Source: Apostichopus japonicus
Taxonomy: Eukaryota; Echinodermata; Holothuroidea; Aspidochirotida; Stichopodidae
Direction: 5' to 3'
DNA length: 64,000 nt
Assembly (NCBI RefSeq): GCF_037975245.1
Contig: NC_092565.1
Span: forward strand, 14,537,499 to 14,601,498
Both the position numbers and the translations under genes were made by a program. Below, piece after piece: positions 12,816 to 23,865 of the stretch. Within the stretch, counting starts at the first letter, position 1, and each line of letters starts with the position of its first letter. Below the pieces are notes generated by a model. It saw only the letters and a list, made by a program, of their open reading frames with translations, had not been told where the DNA came from and did not search any database.

Positions 12816-12982
12816 CTCATATATTCTGGAGAGATAATGAAACAAAGCAAAAAAGAAATAATTAAAATAAAAATCTCCACGAATAAAGAAATACCCAAAG
12901 TAGTAAATTTCCTTGTCATTCTTTCCTTCTATGAAATAAACGAATGAAAAAATAATAATTGTGAGAATTCTTTCAATATCTT

Positions 12983-13310
12983 CCACATAGTAGCCTAACA
13001 CCACACTAAGTCAATAAGGGAAATCTAGCCTAACCCTATGTTTATTCGCTAAAACTGTGACGCATGTATAAGATATCCATGAAATACTTTCATTATTGCT
13101 GTTATTTTCGACCACATCGTAGCCTTACACCACACTTAGTCAATGGGGAAATATAGCCTAACCATCTGTTAATTCGCTGAAATTGTGACGCAGTTATAAG
13201 ATATCAATGGAATACTTTCATTATTGCTGTTATCTTCGACCACATGGTAGCCTAACACCACGCTAAGTCAATGGGAAAATCTTGCCTAACCATCGGTTTG
13301 CAAAACAAAA
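12983..13310. repeat. ~122-bp tandem repeat (2.7 copies) upstream of gene A
   Basis: Three copies of a unit beginning GTAGCCTAACACCACACTAA and containing TTCATTATTGCTGTTAT, at about 12990, 13124 and 13246. It lies upstream of the first coding exon of gene A, in the presumed 5'UTR or promoter region. Confidence 0.85.
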
Positions 13311-13445
13311 CATCACTCTTTGCGTAGGATTCGGTTAATAAATTAGGAACCGGGTATATATGCGTCGGGTGGGTACCCGGATAGCGAATTTTTTTGTCCC
13401 AAGCAGGTTTGCAATTACGGAGTTTTCAGCCAATCAGATTGCTCG

Positions 13446-13453
13446 TGACGTCA
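13446..13453. promoter_or_regulatory. CRE-like palindrome TGACGTCA
   Basis: A perfect TGACGTCA site with a CCAAT box 12 bp upstream and an AT-rich TAAATAATA just downstream. This arrangement looks like a small promoter carried in the fold-back element's terminal repeat. It lies about 630 bp upstream of gene A's first coding exon, so it could influence gene A, but that is speculative. Confidence 0.35.
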
Positions 13454-13561
13454 GCATAAATAATAACCATCGCTTGGAAGTTCGAAGACATATACTGAGT
13501 TACACACTGACACTTGATTGAGTCTAGTTAAGGGGTTTCCCTTCAAACGCCCTAACTTTAC

Positions 13562-14043
13562 TTTTAATGCTTGGATAACATGTTGACCTCACTTATGATA
13601 CATACGCTACATTCTATTTGGTTCGTGTTTACGTTATCCACGATTCGTGAGCCGTTCTATTGAAATCAGATTTCGTTTCGTGGAATGGGTAGGCCTACAC
13701 TAAAAGCAACTTCACGACGCGAGTTCACGAGTCTTGAGTGAATATACGCAAATAGTATAGTGTATAGTGTGATATATTTCCGTCACTGCACTGTGTACAG
13801 CGTTTAATGCTTGGATTACATGTTGACCTCACTTATGATACATACGCTACATTCTACTTGGTTCGTGTTTACGTTATCCACGATTCGTGAGCCGTTCTAT
13901 TGAAATCAGAATTCGTTTCGTGGAATGGGTAGGCCTACACTAAAAGAAACTTCACGACGCGAGTTCAAGAGTCTTGAGTGAATATACGCAAAACAGTATA
14001 GTGTATAGTCTGATATATTTCCGTCACTGCACTGTGTACAGAG
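13562..14043. repeat. ~240-bp tandem duplication
   Basis: Two nearly identical copies beginning TTTAATGCTTGGATAACATG (second copy TTGGATTACATG near 13803) and ending TGCACTGTGTACAG. They lie inside the fold-back element, just left of the inserted MITE. Confidence 0.88.
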
Positions 14044-14065
14044 TTATAATACATATAGGCCTACA

Positions 14066-14727
14066 CAAGGGCGGCGGAAGCACTTTTAATCTGGGGGGGC
14101 ACCGACATCAAAGGGCACTTTGCAGAAATTCGATTGGACTGATGCAGCCCTTATATTTAGTACCCTTTATAACTCTCATTGTATCATCTTATTTGCGTAT
14201 ACACATTACTCCATCAACGCCCCCCCCCCCCTCCCTCAAGGAAAATATGCATACTAGCACTGCAATATCCAATGTGCAAATTGGGAAACAAGGAACAAAT
14301 TTTCTTTTGAGACAAAATGAGGTGAAATCATGCTAGTTGCTAATGTAGAAATCTTCCGAATTAGAGTTTATTTCTTGTCAATATCTTAACAATTTTTTCC
14401 ATTCGAAATAGCTTTGAGTTTGACCCACAGAAGTTCATTAAAAGTCGGGGGCGTAGCCAGGATTCGCAAAGTTGTATGCACGACTATCTGAGCGGAGCGC
14501 CACCATCGGTTGGCGCGGAGCGTACAAGAAAATTTTTGGTTTTACAAACCCCTCAGATGGCTGGAAACAGCCCTTCCCGAGTGTTCATTCTGGTTCCCTG
14601 GCCTCTTGCTAACTTGAGACACCTCAATTTTTATGTAGAAAAAGGGCACATTTTTAACCTGAGGAAAAGTGGGGGGGGCACGTGCCCCCTGTGCCCCCCC
14701 CCCCGGTTCCGCCGCCCCTGGTGTGAG
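14066..14727. mobile_element. hAT-type MITE, same family as 41153-41809
   Basis: The left end is CAAGGGCGGCGGAAGC and the right end carries TTCCGCCGCCCCTG (ending 14720). The 8-bp word ggcctaca flanks both sides (14058-14065 and 14728-14735), but seven extra bases (gtgtgag) separate the right terminus from its copy. The interior contains a fragment that starts like the 1547 element (GGGCGTAGCCAGGATTCG). It closely matches 41153-41809. Confidence 0.7.
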
Positions 14728-15285
14728 GGCCTACAGCGCATGTGTGATGTACCCTGTACGAAAATTTCACTGTGCGATGTTATCGATTAATGCCTTCACT
14801 TCGAAAACTTCGATCAAAAGTGGATCATACAATACTAGTGTGCTAAATATGTCTAAACCAATTCCAAACATATCTAAATATATGTACGAAAGCTACGGGT
14901 AATTTTGAACGGGTATATCTTCGTTGTAACAAATGGATGCAGAACCTCGAAGTGAAGGTTTCTATGGTGATGACGTAACTTTTCCGACCAATCATGAACG
15001 ACTATTTACGCACACTTGCAAACCTGTTTGGGAAAAAAAAATCGCACCCGGATACCCCGTGCAAACACTAGGCCTAATGCAATAATTCACTATCGATACC
15101 AATCTGTGCCGGAACTTGAATCCGTTATAAACCTCTTGATCCTAAACCTCCACTCCATGACAGCTCGAAAGATCTTAGTATATCTATCTTTCAATATTCA
15201 CCCAACCACCCCACCACCCCACTCTCAAGACTTATAAATAATCACAATCTCTCTTGCCCTTAAAGCATCTATATCAGTACATTTA

Positions 15286-15413
<128 letters not shown>

Positions 15414-15709
15414 TTTTCACTGTTCTTGATTTTCCAACTCATTACGATTTTCATTTATATATATTCATTTGCCTTTGTCGTTTACCTCCATTGCATTAAC
15501 ATAAAGTCTGTTCAAAGTATCTCTTTCGAGATCCGGCTTTAGGAATCACAAATGATTTTCGAGTTGGATAGCATCATGTTTGATCTCTAGAGTAGGGCAA
15601 AATATGTCACCAAAAACAGAACTAGTATTGTTCGATATAGGTGACAAACGCCTACAGTGGAATTACGATCTTCCTTACCGGTTTCGAACCTCTGGACATA
15701 CAATCAGCG

Positions 15710-15781
15710 TCCATAGCCTAGTGGTTAGGGTGTCCGCGTACAGAGCGGGAGGCCCGTGGTTCGAATCCCGGTGGAGGCTGA
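15710..15781 (+). tRNA. tRNA-like gene, copy 1
   Basis: An internal A box (TAGCCTAGTGGTTAGGG) and B box (GGTTCGAATCC) are correctly spaced. A T6 run follows within about 10 bases as a Pol III terminator. The acceptor strands GCGTCCA and TGGAGGC pair at six of seven positions, and the anticodon stem (TCCGC/GCGGG) folds with loop GTACAGA, giving an ACA triplet. The T stem needs a bulged base. ACA is an unusual anticodon, so this may be a tRNA pseudogene or the head of a tRNA-derived SINE. Confidence 0.42.
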
Positions 15782-16082
15782 AAGTTTTTTCACTGTTCTT
15801 GATTTTCCAACTCATTACGATTTTCATTTATATATATTCATTTGCCTTTGTCGTTTACCTCCATTGCATTAACATAAAGTCTGTTCAAAGTATCTCTTTC
15901 GAGATCCGGCTTTAGGAATCACAAATGATTTTCGAGTTGGATAGCATCATGTTTGATCTCTAGAGTAGGGCAAAATATGTCACCAAAAACAGAACTAGTA
16001 TTGTTCGATATAGGTGACAAACGCCTACAGTGGAATTACGATCTTCCTTACCGGTTTCGAACCTCTGGACATACAATCAGCG

Positions 16083-16154
16083 TCCATAGCCTAGTGGTTA
16101 GGGTGTCCGCGTACAGAGCGGGAGGCCCGTGGTTCGAATCCCGGTGGAGGCTGA
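16083..16154 (+). tRNA. tRNA-like gene, copy 2
   Basis: Identical in all visible features to the copy 373 bp upstream: A box, B box, ACA loop triplet and T6 terminator. The same doubts apply. Both copies kept the same bulged T stem, so the defect came before the duplication. Confidence 0.42.
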
Positions 16155-16198
16155 AAGTTTTTTCACTGTTCTTGATTTTCCAACTCATTACGATTTTC

Positions 16199-16201
<3 letters not shown>

Positions 16202-16277
<76 letters not shown>
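16202..16277. repeat. (TA)n microsatellite
   Basis: About 75 bp of TA repeat interrupting the third partial copy of the 373-bp unit. Confidence 0.97.
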
Positions 16278-16281
<4 letters not shown>

Positions 16282-17170
16282 GAAAGGAAATGATATGATA
16301 GGGGACTCGTACACTATACAGTGCCTATTAACACCTGGTGCGGGTCACATCCACAATGTCATTATCGGAGCTGTCTTAACTCCGAAGTTACAAATCACGT
16401 CCTCGATCCTAATTCTGATTCTCGACATCTCTTAGAAACTTTCGATATCCCGTACTGAAAACAACTTACCGTCTATACCATGATAGGCCTACTATTCCCT
16501 AACAAAAACCAAGTCAGCCATTCCAGTCGTCAGTGTTATATACTTGCAATTTGCTGCTCTGCGTACTCGCATATGGTATCATATTAATACGTTGTAAAAC
16601 TTAAGAAAGTTGTAAAGAACTGTACATAGTAAAAAACCCATGCATTTACTTATAAGGACAATGCTTTTTAAACAGAAGTGTATACCGTGTGTTGCAGGTC
16701 AATAGTGCGTAGCCTACTTAACAGTTGAATGAATTTCATTAGAATTTACTGTGCGGGAATTATTCGTTTCGCCTCTAAAAAAACAAGGGTGGGAGGGTGC
16801 ATGTGTGTGTGTGTGTATGTGTGTGCATGTGTGGTGCCGATAGTTTAACTTTAGCAGTTGAAGGCAATAATATATTTAATTCTGTCAGAGTCTTATATCT
16901 AAAGAAGGTTAAGCTTAGTAAATTTGCTAGAAAAGTGTGTTAGATATAGGAAAACAGGATACAATCCAGGATGTAAATTGGCAAATCGTCACTGTAACAT
17001 AATCACCATCATTTAGTCCCGTCAGTGTGGGTATTATAGTCACAAACTTATCTTCACAAAAATTGTCTATTTTTGAAGGAGTGTTGTCACTTCTGATGTC
17101 GCCTACTATATAAGCAGTACTAAGTTTCTCTGCATTCACAATATTTAAGTTCCTGAAAAGACGTTCTTTG
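16278..17170. other. Intergenic, no gene recognised
   Basis: AT-rich unique sequence with a short GT-rich tract near 16798-16832. No reading frame with a recognisable domain was seen on either strand. Confidence 0.5.
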
Positions 17171-17299
17171 TATCATGCTGTTACTTACATCTTTCATGTA
17201 TTATAAGGGAGCGTCATTCAATTTGAACTCATTTCAATCAAAGCAAGTACTAAGTTTCTATCTATCCAAATTCCTAAAACGACGGCATGGTTTGTTACA

Positions 17300-17868
17300 A
17301 ACTGATCTTGTCTCTAAACCGTTGTGTAAGTTCTCGGTCGGATGGCATTTCAACTAGAGTGGTTAAACGTGTTGCTTACTATATATCTCTGTGATGCCAT
17401 TCCTTCTGTGTGTATATCCCTCTATTACAATAATGTATATCTCAAGTCTGCTCGTGTAGTCCCAATTTTAAAAATGGTGATGAGACAGATGCCAGCAGTT
17501 TCCGTCGTAGCATGTTGTTTTCTAAGAGATACTTGAATAGCTCATGTTCATTGTAGACTGCATACGTTTCTGATGAACCACACTACTATACGGTATATTA
17601 CTAACAGTTTGGTTTACTTCCGGGTCGTTCAACTTCCCTTGTTATTTATTCATTTCTCTGATATTATTATTATTAATTATTATTATTATTATTAATGGAA
17701 AAAAAGGAAACTAATTTGTTCTGGCACTTTCTTAGATCTTTCAAAGACATTTGACACACTTGATCATAAAATGTTACTAAATGAACTTGAGTAATATGGA
17801 ATTAAGGTGTGTGGCCCTCAGTTGGGAGCTTAGAAGAAGTTCCTTCGGGGTATACACCACTGCAGGTA
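17300..17868 (+). pseudogene. Decayed LINE reverse transcriptase, 5' part
   Basis: Frameshifted remains of a non-LTR reverse transcriptase. Readable fragments are SARVVPILK, a GLLPGRS-like word, and LDLSKTFDTLDHKMLLNEL, which is the conserved KAFDTIDH region. The reading breaks off at 17866. It resumes at 25729 on the far side of element E1, so both parts are one insertion split by a later transposon. Confidence 0.72.
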
Positions 17869-19382
17869 CACTGTAAAAAAATGGGAAACCTTACACCCAA
17901 AATGTGAGGAATCCTGGTTTCCCGGTGTGGGTTACTTTGGTGTTACACCAGAAAGAGCGTTAAGGTAATATCTTCTGTCGATGACCCAAATGAAGGGAAA
18001 CCGAGAGGTCCAATGATGGTGATTCTTATATTCTCTTCACGTAACGTCATCACAACAATGATTCTCGAGCAATGACACGGCTTCTAACATAATACACTAG
18101 CTCCGCCCCTTGTTAATATTTCTTGCTTTGCGCGCGGGGGTATTAACAGACTGCACGTTAAAGTCATATACGTACGTACGTATACCGTACCGAAACGTAC
18201 GTAGACTATAGACGTGACGATGTACAAGAAGCTCGCACAAAAAGGTAAGATCATTTGAATCTTTAATAATTTACCCTAAAAAATGAAATCGTAGTTAAAA
18301 TTCTGAACTGTCAACACATTGAAATGTGGTGTCATACACTGGTTGTGTTTAATATCCTGTTTAGCAAGCCGCATTATCACAAACTTGCCACTGAGAGATG
18401 CGATCAATTACAAATCGACTAAACTATTAATGTCAACGTTAGGCTAGCCAGGCTATGCCTAAGCTAACTAAGGCTAGTGATAATTGCTACTAGCATAGCC
18501 TGAGTTAGCTTAGGCCTAGCCTAATTGTAAAGACAGGTGCATTCTCCAAGCAGGCTAAAAATTTAAAAAAAAACATGGTGCCGAGCCTAGGCCGACTCAT
18601 TTACTTTGTGGTCAACTAAGGAATGTGGGCCTTGGTCTAGGCTAATTAGGCCCCCTATACTAGTATTAGCCTATGCCTATAAGTAATAATACTCGGGAGT
18701 ATTAATGTCAACATTAGGCTATCAAACTAGGCCAGCCTAGCCTAAATACTACTAGGCTAATTGATAATGATAATGTTGGAGATATGTTAGCCTATCACAT
18801 TGTTCAGGTTGTGTGTAATTTGTTTGGGTTTATCAAACATGGGAAGACTAGGACTAGGCTGCTAGGCCTGAGTTAGGCATTGTAAGGCCAAATAATTTTT
18901 TTAATTGTTTAGCGTCTCCGCTTGCTTCCTTTTTGGAGGCCGTCAGTTTTTTTTCTCCAAAAACTACAAAAATCTAATAGCCTACTGTAACTGTTAAGTA
19001 TTAGGCCTAGCTTAACTTTTGTTTGGAAAAATTCATGGCTCACCCTAGTCTAAACCATGTGATTGGCCTATGATTTAATGAATATCTAATTTGATGTTTT
19101 CAAGGTTAATCTGGAGACAGGTATGCATTACTGAGTCAGGCCAAATTCATTTTTAGCCCAGAAAAAGCATGATAGGCCTAGGGTAGAGTACCCAGAACTT
19201 GACCGCCACCCAGAACCTGACTGCTAATTAATAAATAACAATTAATTGAACAAACATTATACATTTATGTGATTTATGTATTCCACTATATTTTTCACAT
19301 TTGTTGCTGATGATAAAGACCAATATTTTAGCCATTTTGATTACTAATACTGGTAAATAACATAAATTCAAAAATGGAACTG

Positions 19383-19748
19383 AATTTTTTTGGGGAAAAT
19401 TCTGTTTTCTTGAAAAGACCTTTAATGATTTCACACTAATTAAAATGTGGTAAATATGTAAAAATAACTCAAATCTTTTGGATTTTCTGACTGCTACTAT
19501 TTAATGTGAAATTATTGAACACTTCCATTAAGGCATAAATTATAAATTGATTGAAGTACATGAGATCTTTTTTGGGAAAATTCTGTTTTCTTGAAAATAC
19601 CTTTAAGGATTTCACACTAATTAAAATGTGGTAAATATGTAAAAGTAACTGAAATCTTTAGGATTTTCTGACTGCTACTATTTAATGTGAAATTATTGAA
19701 CACTTTCATTAAGGCATAAATTATAAATTGATTCAAGTACATGAGATC
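19383..19748. repeat. ~182-bp tandem duplication inside E1
   Basis: Two copies that share TTTTTTGGGGAAAATTCTG and continue to GAAGTACATGAGATC, about 95 percent alike by eye. Confidence 0.88.
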
Positions 19749-20129
19749 TGGGGTTGGTCATGTTCTGGAACTCAAAACTAAATTTACATTGCAGTATTCA
19801 ACCACTATATGGGAAATACACACTGTAGCTGTATTAGTACTGTTTTAACACCAATATGTGATCAATGTTTGAATACACAAATATGCCACAATCTTGGTTC
19901 CTAAATTATAGAAAAATTATTACATAATAGCTTAATTCTTCAAATGTCAATATCAAACTTGGCAACCAAACTGTATGTCTGATTTATTTAAACCTGTATT
20001 GGGATATATTTTTAGCAAGTCAACAGGTGCCAAACACTCAAACCTGGTACTGAGTTAACAATGCAGTGTTTTCTGCCTAGTTAGATGTGGCAGCATGAAA
20101 CAAGTAATAAATTAATGGTCATACCAGAC

Positions 20130-21410
20130 TAGGGCTGTAACGGTTAAACGGTTAACCGGTTAACCGACCGAACGGCCGGATAAACGTCCGCCGTACATCG
20201 TATAAGTTTAACCGTTTTTGTAATGCCAATTACGCAGTCGCAACGGCGCGTCTTCACATCACTTTATTCCCGAAATAGACCGCAACATTTGCTTGCCGAA
20301 AATCACGTAACAATTGCAAACTTTATCACGCATCCATACAAAAGATTTTTAAGATTGGCGGTACGATTGAAGGGATTACCAAGCGGTATGCGACCCGTGA
20401 AGCGCCTATTGTTACCCCGTTCGACAACGTGGCGAGTCTGCATCTAATCCTTTCAAATTTATATTGTATTTAAGCAGTAAACGTTTTCTTTATTATGATG
20501 TAATTTCAGTTCAGTGTTCCCTCTAAGGTGCGGGATTCCATTCAACAGACTCAGTAATCCCACAAAGAAAACATTTGTCTGCTGGAAATCCCCGCATCGT
20601 TTTCTTGCATTCGCGATAAGTTTATACTCAATACACAACGTATACACTTGACTGTAAAAAAACTCTGAAAATCAGTAGAGAAATAACCAATTGTGTACGA
20701 AAAGTAAGTTGGTACACCTTTCAAATTTTACGAAAGATCGAGCAAAAAACTTTCGCAGAATTCACGCGAAACTGGCATATCGTGCTAAATGCAACTAATG
20801 TCATGTAAAAAAGGCTCTAGTACACCCAATTATGAATAAAACGTAAGAACACATCTGGTGTTAAGCGGCGAAAAAGTATTTTCTAGAATTTCCAAAATTA
20901 CGGAGAAAATAATATCCTACCATAGTTTAGTGTATAGCAAATAGCCTAACCACCTCGTCGGTTACGGATCTCACGTAACTACAAAAACACAACTAATTGT
21001 ATATTGCGAAGTTTACGTTTTCTACAAGAACATGGAAACAATATTAAGCATAATAAAAAAAAATATCTCTGTAACAGTTACCGATGAACTGAAAGAAAAA
21101 CAAAAATCTGTTTAAAATATCATGAAAACGCGCGATTCGTCTTTTTCAATGCAACGATCGTCAAAACTAAGCAAATACAACCAAATTCTTGACATACGCG
21201 TTACGAAAAAACGATACTTGCAGCGCTATTTTGAGAATGTACTTCCGCATCAAAGTGGTGGCGCTCTTTCGGAATTATAATCTGAGCTATATAACTCTGA
21301 TTTTCGGCTATTATTTTGAGGCAACAACACGGGTTACGTTTAAACGTTAACCGTTCGGTTAATAGAAACGGTTAACCGGTTAGTGAATTAACCGGAATGA
21401 CACAGCCCTA
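20130..21410. mobile_element. hAT element inside E1
   Basis: The ends are TAGGGCTGTAACGGTTAA and an inverted terminus closing with ACACAGCCCTA. They are flanked by a perfect 8-bp duplication, taccagac (20122-20129 and 21411-21418). GGTTAACCGGTTAACC-type words near both ends form subterminal inverted repeats. No intact transposase frame is visible over its 1281 bp, so it is non-autonomous or decayed. Confidence 0.82.
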
Positions 21411-21650
21411 TACCAGACTGAAACTATGTTCTTCAAACAGGCAAGTAAATCACAAAACCTTGGTTTTCTGGTTATATTTGCATTCTCTTTCAGATTCATT
21501 TGTTATCCTCTGTCAAAACTGACCCAGTTATTCACTGACCCAGTAGCTCAACAGTGTTGGCAGCTTAGTTTTATGCCATATGGTAGTGAGTACAATGTTC
21601 AGTATTACCAATATCTCAAAACCTTTTGTTTTCTCTTTTTGTATGATCAG

Positions 21651-22105
21651 GCAAAACGTGGAGAGGTCAACTGGAGTCCAATCATTCCTGATGGAGAAGA
21701 CAACAAAACCCTTAAAGAACATACAGAGGTTATGAAGAAGGAATTTTAAAAAAAACACTCCAAGCGTTGATCTAATCAAACAACGAATGGAAATAACTTA
21801 TGCTCAAATGCGTAAATTAATTAACTCCTAACCACTTATTGTTGAAGTTCAAGAGAAATACCCTGTATTGTTTTTGCCATGCAAAATTAGGCAATGAATT
21901 CAAACGTCTAACAGATACAGAACTTCACAAAAACTTTGAAAGCTTTTTAAGCAAGGCTGCAAGTAAAATCTTATCAGAAGTAAAACTAAAGCCACAACTT
22001 TTGCCAATAGTGATGAAGCACCTGCAAATTGAGGAAAAGACTGTTGCTGCACTTTTAGTCCTTCCAGTTGTGTTCAGAAGCAAGAGTTTCTTCAAACTTT
22101 ACGAG
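21651..22105 (+). pseudogene. SAMD3-like gene relic in E1, upstream exon
   Basis: The exon is bounded by an acceptor (GTATGATCAG, 21641-21650) and a GTAAGT donor (22106). Its readable frames give AKRGEVNWSPIIPDGEDN, then TPSVDLIKQRMEITYAQMRK, then LQIEEKTVAALLVLPVVF and SKSFFKLYE. This pattern resembles the large multi-copy family of uncharacterised or SAMD3-like proteins of fishes and marine invertebrates. That match is from memory and unverified. An extra A near 21749, an in-frame TAA near 21829 and another shift near 21890 break the frame, so the copy is not functional. Confidence 0.6.
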
Positions 22106-23330
22106 GTAAGTGATCAACAAAATCATTGCAACGTTAGGTGATTTGTTTCTTCTCTAATTTCTAGACTTGTTGAAAAGTTGCAAGGAACTAACACACTCAT
22201 GTTGGCTTTTTACAATCTAAGGACAAAACATTCAAAATAGTATCTTAGGCAAGGTTTCTGCCAGAAAATTTGAAGGGGGGAGGGGGGGGTGGTGAAGTCG
22301 GTGAACCACCTAAAAAAGAAAAATCAATAAAAAAAAACAACAAATACCCGAGAAAAAAATCTGATCGTGCTCACTCGCGAGGGTGATCGCCAAGTATAGG
22401 CATACAGTCAGCATGTGATTTTGTCCCAAAATTCACTGTAGCAATTTTCAGATTTTATATGTCATTTTGGTAAAAGCAAATAGATTATAAAGACTTGTTG
22501 ATTCCTTGCCAGAGCCAAAAGGAATCTCAACCTATGCAGTCATGCTTGTGTGTGTGTCTGTGATCAAGGCTCAAAATAAGACCACACAAATGCGCACCCG
22601 CAAATGCGGGAAAAAATGGTTTGCGGGTGCACACAACAAAGGCAAACGAAAAGATTTGAGGGTCAAAAAAGAAACGTGTCCGAGAACAACTGACGGCTGC
22701 CTAGGCTCCTTACTGTACAAACTTGTAGGATGGTCCAGTACGGAGCCTAGTCACATGTCGATTTTTTTCGGACATAGTTTGTTTTCTGGTAAACAAACCT
22801 CTGTGCTGGCAGACAATGCGATTCCACCAGCAAAGTTTTGCGAGTAATAAAAACCTTAATTCGAGCTTTGGTGACATCGCTTGTAAACATAAGTGAATAA
22901 TACAAGATCCAACCATTCTCATACTTAGTAGGTGGAATACCCCTAGTGAGTACATGATCCTTATTGTTTTTGGCCAAGGTCAAAAACCTACACTGGGTAT
23001 GAACATTGCTTGTAAACCCTAATAATAATAATGTATGCTTTTATATAGCGCATTACACATGAGTCTCAATGCGCTTTAAATCCATTACCACTGGTCATGG
23101 TATAACTCGTATGACCCACACATACGTGGGTACAAGGTGCTGAGATCAGCACCAAATTCACAAGTTACACCTCTGCAATCACAATTAGTATTTTTTTTTA
23201 AATCAACCAACTCAAAACCGAACATGGAAGCCAATGAATAAAATATCCTGCTAACATTTTCCTATCCCCAGCTCTGATAAACAAACTCACTGAGTGTTTA
23301 TAACTTGTGGTTTTGCTTTTCTATTCGCAG

Positions 23331-23637
23331 GAAGAGACATCTCGAGATTATGTTGTGGACACAGCAGAAAATGCGGATCCATTTGTTGCAGTTATTGGGG
23401 ACATAATGAAGCCAAAGTGCTGTTATATCGTTGTTGAAAAAACACATTGTATTTGACACTGCAAATGTTATTTCTGCGGCCAGCTTTTTGTTCGGACTCC
23501 TGTACGCCTGCAACATTCACTACACCACGACTACCCTTGAAACATACACCTTCATTCAGAAATTCTACATGAAATTTAGTGACAAACTGAAGACCCCAAG
23601 GAGAGTAAGGACATTTGATGCAAAGATTAGAGAGTGA
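23331..23637 (+). pseudogene. SAMD3-like gene relic in E1, C-terminal exon
   Basis: An acceptor (CTATTCGCAG, 23321-23330) leads to EETSRDYVVDTAENADPF, then VAVIGDIMKPKCCYIVVE. After a +1 shift in an A-run near 23437 the frame gives HIVFDTANVISAASF, then FIQKFYMKFSDKLKTPRRV and a stop at 23637. It aligns with the E2 exon at 60838-61041 (PFVLAIG...TYIIIERE...NAIDLCFK). The upstream exon ends in phase 0 and this one starts in phase 0. One frameshift separates it from an open C-terminus. Confidence 0.62.
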
Positions 23638-23865
23638 GTTAGTCTTTCTTTATCTTGACTGGAGTACTTGTGTGCTACTGTACTGTCGTACTATACTGTA
23701 GCAGCAATTCAGAAATTCTGCATGAAATTGAGTGACAAACTGAAGACCCCACGGAGAGTAAGGACATTTGATGAAATTTTAGAGATTAGTGAGTTAGTCT
23801 TTCTTCATCATGACTGGAGTTCTTGTGTGCTACCTTACTATTGTACTATACTGTAGCAGCATCCT
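23549..23865. repeat. ~156-bp tandem duplication of the 3' coding end
   Basis: The segment beginning TTCAGAAATTCTACATGAAA (coding the C-terminal FIQKFYMK region) is repeated at about 23705 with a few changes. The second copy lies beyond the stop codon and adds no protein. Confidence 0.85.

Larger units (their letters stand above)
13365..15070. mobile_element. Fold-back element with ~150-bp inverted termini
   Basis: The left end (GGTACCCGGATAGCG, T-run, CCCAAGCAGGTTTGCAA, CCAATCA, GTGACGTCA, then GGAAGTTCGA) recurs inverted at the right end (14940-15070). The termini contain a CCAAT box (13430-13434) and a cAMP-response-element palindrome TGACGTCA (13446-13453). Inside are a tandem duplication (13562-14043) and a hAT MITE (about 14066-14727). 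I could not define a target-site duplication, so the exact ends are approximate and the superfamily is unknown. Confidence 0.6.

Noticed and set aside
12816-13004. N-terminal extension of gene A exon 1 up to 13004
   Set aside because: An acceptor-like tract just before the ATG at 12815 and the alignment with gene B indicate this part is an intron.
17185-17260. Similarity of 17190-17260 to 27226-27290 around the LINE relic
   Set aside because: Both contain TCATTCAATTTGAACTCAT-like words, but the match is too loose to call a target duplication or a defined repeat.
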